From Ephydatia muelleri (Eukaryota; Porifera; Demospongiae; Spongillida; Spongillidae), in the NCBI GenBank assembly GCA_013339895.1, contig JABACO010000006.1, forward strand, positions 7,354,298-7,418,297: a DNA stretch of 64,000 nt. The letters are read 5' to 3'. The notes beneath the pieces were generated by a model that saw only the letters and a list, made by a program, of their open reading frames with translations, was not told the origin of the DNA and made no database searches. Numbering within the stretch: the first letter of the stretch is position 1; the number at the start of each line of letters is the position of its first letter. Position numbers and translations under genes: made by a program. This document shows, in pieces, positions 1 to 12,500 of this stretch.

Positions 1-171
1 TTACCTTCTGGTATCTATTTACATGTATATCTAAGCACAGAGCCATTCTAAAAGGGCATTGGAGGGGGGAGGGGAAAGTGCATCTGGAACTAAGTGTATT
101 CTAATTAATCATCGCATAAACAAAGATGGGCCCAGCCAGGTGGGTGGGTCATACATGTACATGTATAGCTG

Positions 172-210
172 GTGGGGGGGGGGGTGGGGGGTGGGTGGGG
201 GGGGCATGTG
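172..210. repeat. G-rich tract (also at several other places)
   Basis: Runs of G broken by single T. Similar tracts lie at 6210-6238, 18911-18921, 36602-36632, 37773-37817, 46108-46145, 49211-49236, and a C-tract at 58567-58589. Length differs between paralogous copies, as expected for slippage. On the sense strand of the host gene these are C-rich. Confidence 0.85.
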
Positions 211-425
211 CCTCATCCTCCACTTTGTGCCCCACCCCCCTATCCGGTATGTAAACACAGCACCCATGTCATGGCTTGCTTAGATGGACTCTCCTACATG
301 TATATCCAGCCCTCCCCTATGCTAGTTACAGAGGGCCATGAGGGCAATGATTACATACACCATGCCCTTTCCACATCAGGGATGTGTCAGCAACAGACAT
401 TGGTCTGATCTCAAATTACACTCAC

Positions 426-524
426 CTTGTCCTGATGTTTGATCTGTGCACCCCTATCCACCAGCAGCTGCACACATGTGACATGCCCACATGATGATGC
501 CCTCATCAGTGGAGTCCATCCATC
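426..524 (-). CDS. ANK exon A1 (headless copy)
   Basis: 99 bp, phase 0, splice sites intact. Type A with D1, W3, R8, S10 S11 C12, K29 (AAA, unique here), D32. Paralogue A7 differs at codons 3, 8 and 29, all replacements. Confidence 0.75.
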
Positions 525-3500
525 CTGTAAAGATAGAAGTGGAGTGGTAATAGGCAGCTGTTATGAAGGGGACTGCATGGGTTGGGAGAGGGAGTAGGTG
601 CCCCTCCCATCCAGCTAGGGGGTATGGGGGAGTGCTCCCATCGGTCAAGCATTAGCATTTGCAGTGGCTTAAAATCACCAACTAATTTACCTGCACTAAA
701 TATTCGGCCTTGCAATGCAGTTATGTAATGCAAATTAGCACTATAACCTGCTGATATCTATACACAGAGCCATTCTAAAAGGGAAAAGTCCATCTGGAAC
801 TAAGTGTATATTTATTAATCACTGCATAAATAGTACGGTATGTACATGTAAATAGTCCAATTATTCCGCTGCGCAACGTGATGTGCACAAAAAGGGCACT
901 AGACTGCTCGAGGACTTTTCCATATGTCTTAATGGTGGATGTTTGGTCTTTTGTGCCCTGCTGCTTCGTATGCTACTTTGCGCGAGAGGAAATTAACTTA
1001 CTATGTAGCCATTCAACATGACACTATGACAGTTACAACAATAGCAGCTTCACTTTTAGCATGTACATTAATTTTTCAAGTGAGACAGGTCTTTTTGTAT
1101 TCCTTGCTTCTGACAATACTTTTGTCAACATCAAAATAGCTACGTTAGCAATGCTTCTGGGCTCCTCCCCAGACCCCAAAAGAGGGAGGTTAGAGTGCTC
1201 CCCTAGCTGGCTGGATGGGATACGGTACTCCTCCCACATTCTCTCACCTCATACTCCCCTAGCCTACCCCAACCACCCGGCAAAATAAACCTGGATTTGC
1301 CCTTGGCTTTTGATTTCAGACCTAAAATTGAAATGGAGATCACCATTTTGACCTGTTGTGGAATTTAATATTTCAGATAGCCAGTAAACCATTGATAAAC
1401 CCATACCAACACACATGACACATACATGTACATGAAGAGAGTACAGTTTGAGGTGCATCACATCACATGAGTATGGATGCAATATTCAGCCACCCTAAAT
1501 TATACAGGTGATTCTCACTGACCCTATCATGTGATCTGGCAGTGGCATGGGGAGTGAAGTACTTCCACCAATACCTGTATGGCATTCATTTACGCAAGCT
1601 TGTGACTGACCACCATCTTTTGAGATATTCCTAAAATATCACATACCGGAGAACAACCCAACATGCTAATGTGGACACTGTCTAGGCTACCCATTCACAT
1701 CAGCAAACAGGTGAGGACACAGAAGAAGTACATGTGTTCTCCATGAAGCAAATGAACTTGCTTCTGCTTACAGCAGGGCATCTAAAGAGGGAAACAGGGA
1801 GGGACACTCTACTGTCAAAGGTGTTCACACATGTTCAATCAGGATGGCCCAAAATGGTGGAAGACATCAAGCTTGGTGTTTGTTGACAACGCCATGAGCT
1901 AACCATAGAACAAGGTTGTTTATTTGTAGGGAACGAGGGTGGTCATTCCATAAGTACACCACACAGGATACGGGAGGAACTCCATGGGAATCATTTGGGT
2001 GTGGGTAAGATGGGTGTGGCATCCTCACATTGACAAGGACATTGAGGGTGCTGCCCAACACTGTGGAGGGTGACAGATGATGAAGAAAGACCCCAAATTA
2101 ACCCCTCTACACCCATGGAAATTTCCTGATGGTCCATGGAGGAGGATCCATGTGGATTTTGGGGGACCATTTCAGGGGAAAAGCTTCTTGGTCATTGTGA
2201 ATGCCTATTCAAAATGGAGGTTGTAGCAATGGATGAAACCACCAGACAGGACAGTGGATGAACTGCATGCTAGGAGTATTAATATGGCGCCGAAGGCGCC
2301 CTCGTCCAGTGGTCGTTGACAGCCAAAACATTGCTAACAAAATTGGTGTTGGACGGGTGGTTTTTGACACTGGATTCGGATTCCAGGTGCAAATTGACCT
2401 GGTCCCTCGCGCCTTCGGCGAGGCCCTAAACACTAAACCCTAAACCCCAAAACATATCCTAACAGCGTCAATGCCATGTCTTATCTTTGCCCAGTGGGGA
2501 ATACTGCTGCAAATGGTAACAGATAATGGGCCCCAGTTCACTTCAGCAGGATTTGAACGATTTCCTGGCCTTGAACAACATACATGTAATACACCAGCAA
2601 ATGTACCTGCACTTAATATTCGGCCTTGCAATGCAGTTAGGTAATGCAAATTAGTACAATTAACTTCTGATATCTAAGCCCAGAGCCATTCAAAAAGGGC
2701 ATTGGAGGGGGGAGGGGGAAGGTGCAGAACTAAGTGTATTCTAATTAATCACTGCATAAACAAAGGTGGCCCAGCCAGATGGGTGGGTCATAAAGCTGGT
2801 GGGGACACACCACTGGCTTAGAACAGCTTAATGGAGGACATGGTATGTAAATAGTCCATTTATTCCACTGCGCAGAGCCATTTTAAAATGGCATTGGGAT
2901 GGGGGGAGGGACAGAAGAAAGTGTATTCTAATTAATTACCACATAAACAAAGGTGGACCTAGCTAGGTGGGTGGGTCATATAGCTGGTGGGGGTGGGGGT
3001 GGGTAACTGCCCTCCTGTTCTGCTATATAACCTTGTCTGTGATTTGCACAAACATCACAAAGTAAGCCAGAGGACCATGAGGGCAATGATCCCCACCAGC
3101 TATATGACCCACCAGGTGGGTGGGTCATATAGCTGGTGGGGACACACCACTGGCTTATACTGGAGGACACGACATATGTAAATAGTTCAATTATTAACAC
3201 TATGTATTATTCAGCTGCGCAACGTGATGTGCACAAAAAGGGCACTAGACTGCTCGATGACTTTTCCATATGTCTTAATGGTGTATGTTTGGTCTTTTGT
3301 GCCCTGCTGCTTGCTTCGTATACTACTCTGAGCAAGAGAAACATGGAGGAAATTCACTTACTATGTAACCATTCAACATGACACTATGACAGCTACAACA
3401 ATAGCAGCCTCACTTTTAGCATGTACATTAATTTGTCAAGTGAGACAGGTCTTTTTGTATTCCTTGCTTTTGACAATACTTTTGTCAACATCAAAATGCT

Positions 3501-6500
3501 ACGTTTGCAAAGCTTTTGGGGCTCCTCCCCAGACCCCAAAAGGGAGAGGTTAGAGCGCTCCCCTAGCTGGCTGGATGGGATACGGTACTCCTCCCACATT
3601 CTCTCACCTCATACTCCCCTAGCCTACCCCAACCACCCGGCAAAATAAACCTGGATTTGTCCTTGGCTTTTGATTTCAGACCTGAAATTGAAATGGAGAT
3701 CACCATTTTGACCTGTTGTGGAATCTAATATTTCAGATAGCCAGTAAACCATTGATAAACCCATACCAACACACATGACACATACATGTACATGAAGAGA
3801 GTACAGTTTGAGGTGCATCACATCACATGAATATGGATGCCATATTCAGCCACCCTAAATTATACAGGTGATTCTCACTGACCCTATCATGCGATCTGGC
3901 AGTGGCATGGGGAGTGAAGTACTTCCACCAATACCTGTATGGCATTCATCTTACGCAAGCATTTGACTGACCACCATCTTTTAGGATATTCCTACAATAT
4001 CACATACCGTAGAACAACCCAACATGCTAATGTGGACACTGTCTAGGCTACCCATTCACATCAGCAAACAGGTGAGGACACAGAAGAAGTACATGTGTTC
4101 TCCATGAAGCAAATGAACTTGCTTCTGCTTACAGCAGGGCATCTAAAGAGGGAAACAGGGAGGGACACTCTACTGTCAAAGGTGTTCACACATGTTCAAT
4201 CAGGATGGCCCAAAATGGTGGAAGACATCAAGCTTGGTGTTTGTTGACAACGCCATGAGCTAACCACAGAACAAGGTTGTCTATTTGTAGGGAACGAGGG
4301 TGGTCATTCCAAAAGTACACCACACAGGGTACGGTACATGTAAAGCACCTCAAATCTAGTCCATATCATCCAGCCACAAATGGTCTAGTGGAATGCTTCA
4401 TTCAAACATTAAAACAAGCATTAAGGGTATTAAAAAGAGATGGACACACTGCAGCACAGCCTGGCCAGCTTCTTATTGAACTACCGAAACACAAGACATT
4501 CTACCACAGAAGCCACACCGGCAACATTGATTATCTACAATGCAGACTCAGTCTCTTGAAGCCTGACATGGGGAAATCAGTGTTTTAAAGTGTCACTCGA
4601 CAGGAGCTCTGCAGCTGTTGAAAGCATTTGTGATGTTGGAAACGGAGTTATGGTTAGAGATTACAGGCATGGTCATTCTCGGTGGCAAACAGCCACAATT
4701 GGGCAGCAAGTCATGCAAGGTGGAAATAGATGGGGCTGAAGTGTGGAAGAGACAAGCAGACCAGATGACTACTACAGGTGTTGGAAATGGAATAGAGGAT
4801 GAACCAGGTAGCATGGCAGTTGAACCAGAGTGGAGGTTGGACAGGCAAGGTGACTCTGCTGACCAGAGCTACCCATAATACCTGAGGTACCCATGCCAGC
4901 TGTCATAACCCAGTCCCAGAGGTATTACCTGACTCTAGTGACGGTGACATGCCTGGGAAGCTAACCTCGGTGAACTCCACATCACCATTGGCCCCCCCAT
5001 CAACGCAGTAACCATTTGGACAAAGGACAATTACCAACAGGTATGGACGGACAATCGAGAAGCCTACACACTATTTAGACTCCAGTGTCTGAATGAAGGG
5101 GAGGATTGTGAACTCACATATTCGATTTACATGTACATCGTATTGTAGTTGTATGTGATTGAGTTGATTCACTGTATACCATGTGCACTAGTATTCTTAG
5201 AAAGATATGTTTGCATCAAGCTTGTCGGACCCCCACAGACAGTGCCCTATTCTAATTAATTACCACTTACACACTTTATGAGTAAACATTAAACATGGAA
5301 AAGCCAACAACCTTAAATTTCGGTCTTGCAATGCAGTTATGTAATGCAAATTAGTACAATTACCTTCTGATATCTATTTATATCTAAGCACAGAGCCATT
5401 CTAAAAGGGCATTGGAGGCGGGAGGGGGAAGGTGAAGAACTAAGTGTATTCTAATTAATCACCGCATAAACAAAGATGGGCCCAGCCAGGTGGGTGGGTC
5501 ATACATGTACATGTATAGCTGGAGGGGGGGGGGGGCATGTGCCTCATCCTCCACTTTGTGCCCCACCCCCCTCTCCGGTATGTAAAACAGCACCCATGTC
5601 ATGGCTTGTTTAGATGGGCTCTCCTACATGTATATCCAGCCCTCCCCTATGCTAGTTACAGAGGGCCATGAGGGCAATGATCACACACACCATGCCCTCT
5701 CCACATCAGGGATGTGTCAGCAACAGACATTGGTCTGATCTCAAATTACACTCACCTTGTCCTGATGGTTGATCTGTGCACCCCTATCCACCAGCAGCTG
5801 CACACATGTGACATGCCCACCTGATGATGCCCTCATCAGTGGAGTCCATCCATGCTGTAAAGATAGAAGTGGAGTGGTAATAGGCAGCTGTTATGAAGGG
5901 GACTGCATGGGTTGGGTGAGGGAGTAGGTGCCCCTCCCATCCAGCTAGGGGGTATGGGGGAGTGCTCCCATCGGTCAAGCATTAGCATTTGCAGTGGCTT
6001 AAAATCACCAACTAATTTACCTGCTCTAAAAAATCGGCCTTACAATGCAGCTATGTAATGCAAATTAGTACAATAACCTGCTGATATCTACATGCACAGA
6101 GCCATTCTAATAGGGCATTGGGATGGGGGAGGGACAGAAAAAAGTGTATTCTAATTAATTACCACATTAACAAAGGTGGACCTACATGTACATGGTGGGT
6201 CATATAGCTGGTGCGGGTGGGGGGGGGGGGGGGGGGGTATCTGTTCCCCAGTTCCGCTATATAACCTTGTCTATGATTTGCACAGACATCACAAAGTAAG
6301 GCAGAGGACCATGAGGGCAATGATCACATATACATGTACTATGTCCCCACCAGCTATATGACCCACCAGGTGGGTGGGTCATATAGCTGGTGGGGGTGGG
6401 GAGTGGATATCTGCTCCCCCTATTCTGCTATATAACCTTGTCTATGATTTGCACAAACATCACAAAGTAAGCCATAGGACCATGAGGGCAATGATCACAT

Positions 6501-9500
6501 ACACTATGTCCCCACCAGCTATATGACCCACCTGGTGGGTGGGTCATATAGCTGGTGGGGACACACCACTGGCTTATAATGGAGAACATGACATACACTG
6601 TATGTAAAAAGTCCAATAATAGTGCACAAAAAGGGCACTAGAGGACTTTTCCATATGTCTTAATGGTGGATGTTTGGTCTTTTGTGCCCTGCTGCTTCTT
6701 ATGCTACTTTGAGCAAGAGAAACATGGATGAAATTCACTAACTATGTAGCCATTCAATATGACACTATGACAGCTACAACAAGAACAGCCTCACTTTTAG
6801 ATTAATTTGTCAAGAGGGACGGACAATCGTTTTGTATTCCTTGCTTCTGACAATTCTTTTGTGAACATCAAAATAGCTACGTTAGCAATGCTTCTGGGCT
6901 CCTCCCTAGACCTCAGTGGGGGAGGTTAGAGCAGCTGACTGGATGGGATACGGTACTCCTCCCAAAGCGCACGAAAAGTAGCGTCGGTCCTTATTCAACG
7001 CGATTGGATCCAGAGATATTAACTGGCATAGAGCGTAAACACACAATGATGGTTGGCAGAGCTTGTTAAGGGCACGGCTTCTCCCGCATTAATATATTCA
7101 TTCGCATGGTTTACACAGCTATCTATAGTCTTTAGCTGTGTAAATCATGAGAATTTAATTATTGCGGGAGAAGGCGTGCCCTTAACAAGCGCTGCCAACA
7201 TGAAACTAAACAAACGATGTGTGTTTGCGCTCCATTCCAATTAATATCTCTGGAAATACCAGATATGCAAGTTCAATTACGGCCAATAACCTTGAATAAG
7301 AACTGATGCTAATATACTAATTTTAGGTCAACTTAGTTCCACCATAACTTTGTTGTTTAGAAACGAACGCTCCGATTTCAGATATGTACGTGAACAGCAA
7401 ACGCTGCTCTCTATCCACTGGTTCTTAAATTATTACCATTTATTACACTTTATGGTAGTTATTGGAAGGAACGCTCCCCGATAAGTATAAATTTAGTACG
7501 CTAATAACTGGTAGAAAAAGGAACTAAATATGAGAGGGTCATGCATAATTTTGAGTGAGCTGATATGATTGGCCTCATGGTCTGTTTGCTGAAGCCTAGA
7601 TAGAGTGTCCACATTAGCACATTGGGTAGTTCTGCAATATGTGATGTCACATACCCTAGAATGACCCAACATGCTAATGTGGACAGGCTACCCATTCCAT
7701 ATCAGGTGAGAACTCAGAAGATGTAAATGTGTTTTAGCATGAAGCAAATGGACTTACTTCCAGTTAAAGCAGGGCATCTAAAGAGAGAAAGAGGGAGGGT
7801 CACTTCTGTCAAAGGTGTTCAAATACATGTACGTTCAATCTGGATGGCCCAAAACTGTGGAAGACATCCTGCTGGTGTGTTTTGACAAACTCCATGACTA
7901 ACCACAGAACAAGGTTGTCTAATGTGGGGAACTAGGGTGGTCATTCCAAAAGTGCACCAACAGAAGGTACAGGAGGAACCGAGGAGGATCCATGTGGAGT
8001 TTGAGGGACCATTTCAGGGGAAATGCTTCTTGGTCATTGTGAATGCCTATTCGAAATGGAGGTTGTGGCGATGGATGAAACCACCACGGACAGGACAGTG
8101 GATGAACTGCGTGCTATCTTTGCCTGGTGGGGAATACCGCTGCAAATGGTAACAGATAATGGGCCCCAGTTCACTTCAGCAGGATTCAAACTATTTCCTG
8201 GCCTTGAATAACATACATGTAAAGCACCTCAAGTCTAGTCCATATCATCCAGCCACAAATGGTCTAGTGGAATGCTTCATTCAAACATTAAAACAAGCAC
8301 TGCAGCACAGCCTGGCCAGCTTCTTATTGAACTACCGAAACGAAAGACATTCTACCACAGAAGCCACAATGGCAACATTGATGATCGGGAGGCATCTACA
8401 ATGCAGACTCAGGCTCCTGATGACAGACTTGAAGGAATCAGTATTATAAAATGTCAGATAGGAGCTGTCAAGGTCTGCAGCTGTTGAACGCATTTGTGAT
8501 GTTGGAAACGGAGTTATGGTTACAGACTACAGGTCTGGTCATTCTCGGTGGCAACCAGCCACAATTGGGCAGCAAGTCATGCAAGGTGGAAATAGATGGG
8601 GGTGGAGTGTGGAAGAGACATGTGTAGAGTAGTGTATGAACCATATAGTGTGCATGAATTAGGTGCGCATGCGCAGGACAGTGTAGACAGGTAGAACCAG
8701 CAGCAGGCTGTTGGTGTGTGATTGTGCTGTCCTTTTGTGGTATATTTACACTGGTTGTTGCGTTACTACATTTGGCGACGAGGGTGGCTCTTCGACGGGT
8801 TCTCAAGAATGGCGCACATGGCTTTCGGTCACATACAGGAATTTGACCCCAACGTCGAAGGTATTTCCTCATACTTGGAGCGGATGGGGTTATATTTTGT
8901 TGCAAACAAGATTGAATCTGAGCGTCAGGTAGCGGTATTCCTCTCTTTGATTGGGGGTAAAAATTACGCGCTGTTGCGTGACTTGTTGCTGCCGCAGCAG
9001 CTAAAGGATGTATCGCTTGTTGAACTGATGGGTACATTAAGGAGACATTTTGAGCCCAAGCCTGTTGTTATAGCGGAGCGTTTTCACTTTCATCGTAGGA
9101 GCCAGGGTGCGGATGAAAGTGTGGCTGAGTATGTTGCTGAGTTAAGGAAGCTTGCTATACATTGTCGTTTTGGGCGGTTATCTAGAGGAAGCGCTTAGGG
9201 ATAGGCTGGTGTGCGGATTACGCGAAGAAAGTACGCAAAGGGCGTTACTGACAGAGAATGAATTAACATTGGCGCGAGCATTAGAAATCGCACAAAGTAG
9301 GGAGGCTGTTCTAATGAATGCCCAGCGACTGAAAGAACCTAGTCTGACAGTGAAGAAGGTGACTACGAGGACAGATACAACTATTTCATCAAAATGTACA
9401 CGTTGTGGAAGCAGTAAGCATCTTGCTGATAGGTGTCCATTTAGGCAGGCTACATGTTTCAAATGCAATAAACCTGGGCATATTGCTAGAGTATGTAGAA

Positions 9501-12500
9501 GTGGTGGGAGGCCAGTTGGTTTGTCTAAGCCAACATCACAACCTTATCAAGGGCGCAACACTCTCTCAGTGGATGATTCTGCAGAAGAAGAATCTGCAAT
9601 TGACAACGTTAGTGTGTTTGCTGTTGGAACACCACAAGTTCGTCCTATTGTGGTGAAGATTGCAGTGAACGGAACAACGATTGAGATGGAAGTAGACACT
9701 GGGGCAGCTGTCTCGTTAGTATCAGAGCGCACTTGGAAGCAGATTAGGGGTCAAGTGATATTACGGAAGGCAGATGTTGTTTTGAGAGCATATAATCACA
9801 TGCGGTTGAAGGTACTGGGAGAGGCTGAGCTGCGGGTACAGTATGGTGGTCGGAGATATGAGTTGTTGCTGAGAGTTGTGAAGGAGGATGGACCAAGTTT
9901 GATAGGAAGGGATTGGCTTCAGCAGATCAAGCTTGATTGGTCTGCTATGTGTCATTGGATCAGTCCTTCACAAAGTGACCAAATGGTCAAAACGTTGATG
10001 CGCAAGTATGCTGATGTTTTCAAGGCTGAGCTAGGTACAATGAAAGGCGTTAAAGCCAAGTTGGTACTGAAGGCTGGAGTAGTACCAAGGTTTATCAGAC
10101 CTAGGCCTATACCCTTTGCTCTGAAGGAGGCAGTGGAGCAGGAAATTCGTCATCTTGAAGAGCAAGGAATATTGAGAAGGATAACACACAGTTCTTGGGC
10201 TGCACCAATTGTAGTGGTCCCAAAGAAGGATGGCAGAGTTCGATTGTGTGGTGACTACAAGATGACTATTAACCAGTATTTGGAGGTGGATCGCTATCCT
10301 CTGCCAAAGCCAAATGACTTGTTTGCCACCCTAGCAGGAGGACAAAAGTTTTCAAAAATCGATCTGTCTCAAGCATACCAGCAATTGGTTTTGGAAGAAG
10401 AGTCTTGTGAGTTGGTGGTCATAAACACACACATTGGGTTGTTCAGTTATACACGCCTTCCTTTCGGGGTGGCTTCTGCCCCTGCATTGTTTCAGCGGGC
10501 AATGGACTCCATTTTGCAAGGCATAGCGGGAGTGATCTGCTATATTGATGACATTTTAGTGACAGGAAAGGATGATGCCCAACATCTGCAGGCTTTGGAG
10601 CAGGTGTTAAGCAGGTTACAGGAAGCAGGCTTGACCATACAGAAGAACAAGTGTGTTTTTATGGCAAAGTCTGTGGAATACCTTGGCTATGTTGTTGATG
10701 CAGAGGGATTACATACAACTCCAGAAAAGTTGAAGGCTATTCTTGAGGCTCCGGCACCAAAGGATCTAAATCAGATGCGATCATTCTTGGGTTTGGTTAA
10801 TTACTATGCCAGGTTCATACCAAACTTGTCAACGGTGCTTCATCCCCTGAATAGATTGTTGAGACAAGATGTCTCTTGGGAATGGGATGAATTGTGTGAA
10901 GAAGCATTCCAGTTAGCGAAGCAAAGTCTGGCATCTAGTCGAGTTCTGGTTCACTATGATCCAACTATGCCGCTAAAATTGGCTGGTGATGCATCAGAGT
11001 ATGGAGTTGGAGCTGTACTCTCACACGTGTGTCCTGACGGGTCAGAGAGGCCGGTTGCATTTGCATCCAGAACATTGTCATCTAGCGAGAGAAATTATGC
11101 ACAACTGGAAAAAGAAGCTCTTTCCTTAATATTCGGTGTTCGTAAATTCCACCAGTATCTTTATGGACGTCCATTTACTTTGTATACAGATCACAAGCCG
11201 TTAACTACCATTTTGGGATCAAAGGCAGGTATTCCTACCCTGGCTGCTGCTCGACTTCAAAGGTGGGCATTGTTGCTATCCACATATCAGTATACTATTG
11301 AGTATCGTTCAACGGCTTGTCATGCAAATGCTGATGGCTTGTCACGGTTGCCTTTGCAAAGTACTGGAGAGGAGGAGGATGTGACAGCAGCAACAGTTTT
11401 CAATGTGGCACAGTTGGAAAGTTTGCCTGTGACAGCTGAGCAGTTGAGAGCGGCAACAGGGTGTGACCAAATTTTAGGCAAAGTGCTGTTGTTAACACAG
11501 AAAGGTTGGCCTACTAAAGTGAATGATGATTTGAAGCCATACTGGATTCGGCGAGATGAGATAACCATTGAAAGCGGTTTGCTTGTTGTGGGGGGTACGA
11601 GTGCTGGTGCCTAAGAAGTTGCAGGGAAGAGTACTTGAGGAATTGCACAAGGGTCACCCCGGGGCGTCACGAATGAAGTCGTTAGCCCGAGGTTATTTGT
11701 GGTGGCCAGGGTTGGACACTGAGTTAGAACATCTAGCAAAATCGTGCATTCCTTGTCAAGAAGTCAAGTTGACTCCACCTGCAGCTCCATTGCATCCATG
11801 GGTGTGGCCATCATTACCCTGGCAACGTATTCATGTTGATTTCGCAGGCCCATTCCTGGGACAGCAGTTCTTGATAGTGGTAGATGCGCATTCAAAATGG
11901 CCTGAGGTTATACCAATGGCATCATCCACAACCACAGCCAGGACCATTGAGGCACTGCGACTGTTATTTGCATCATATGGTGTACCAAACCAGTTGGTAT
12001 CGGACAACGGTCCACAGTTTGTATCAAAGGAATTTGCTGATTTCATGGCTGGGAATGCTGTGAAGCATATTCGGGTGGCACCATATCATCCAGCTTCAAA
12101 TGGATTGGCAGAACGGTTTGTACAAACGTTCAAGAAAGCAATGTCAGCAGCAAGGAACGACGGAGCTTCATTGAGTCAGAAATTGTGCCGTTTCTTGTTG
12201 ACTTACCGCAGTACTCCTCATGCAACTACTCAAGTCGCTCCTTGTGAACTATTCCTTAAACGTACTATCCGGACCCGGTTGGATGCAATCCGTCCAAATT
12301 ATTCAGGCACAGTATGTGACAAGCAAGCTCTACAGAAGGAGTTACACGATCANNNNNNNNNNNNNNNNNNNNNNNNNNNNNNNNNNNNNNNNNNNNNNNN
12401 NNNNNNNNNNNNNNNNNNNNNNNNNNNNNNNNNNNNNNNNNNNNNNNNNNNNTCATGCAAGTAGCAGGGAATTTGAAATTGGACAGAAAGTGATGGCGAA

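Noticed and set aside
454-733. Open frames such as MTDGSTPPYPLAGWEGH and MHYITALQGRIFSAG, repeated many times across the window
   Set aside because: They overlap the ANK exons or lie in flanking intron in a different frame. They recur only because the units are duplicated.
2430-2455. Chromosome end suggested by CCCTAAA repeats
   Set aside because: Only a few units, within a small insert repeated at three internal sites.
8711-8932. Separate host gene beginning in the 5' LTR of the young Gypsy element
   Set aside because: The frame runs through the LTR and primer-binding site and overlaps the gag region.
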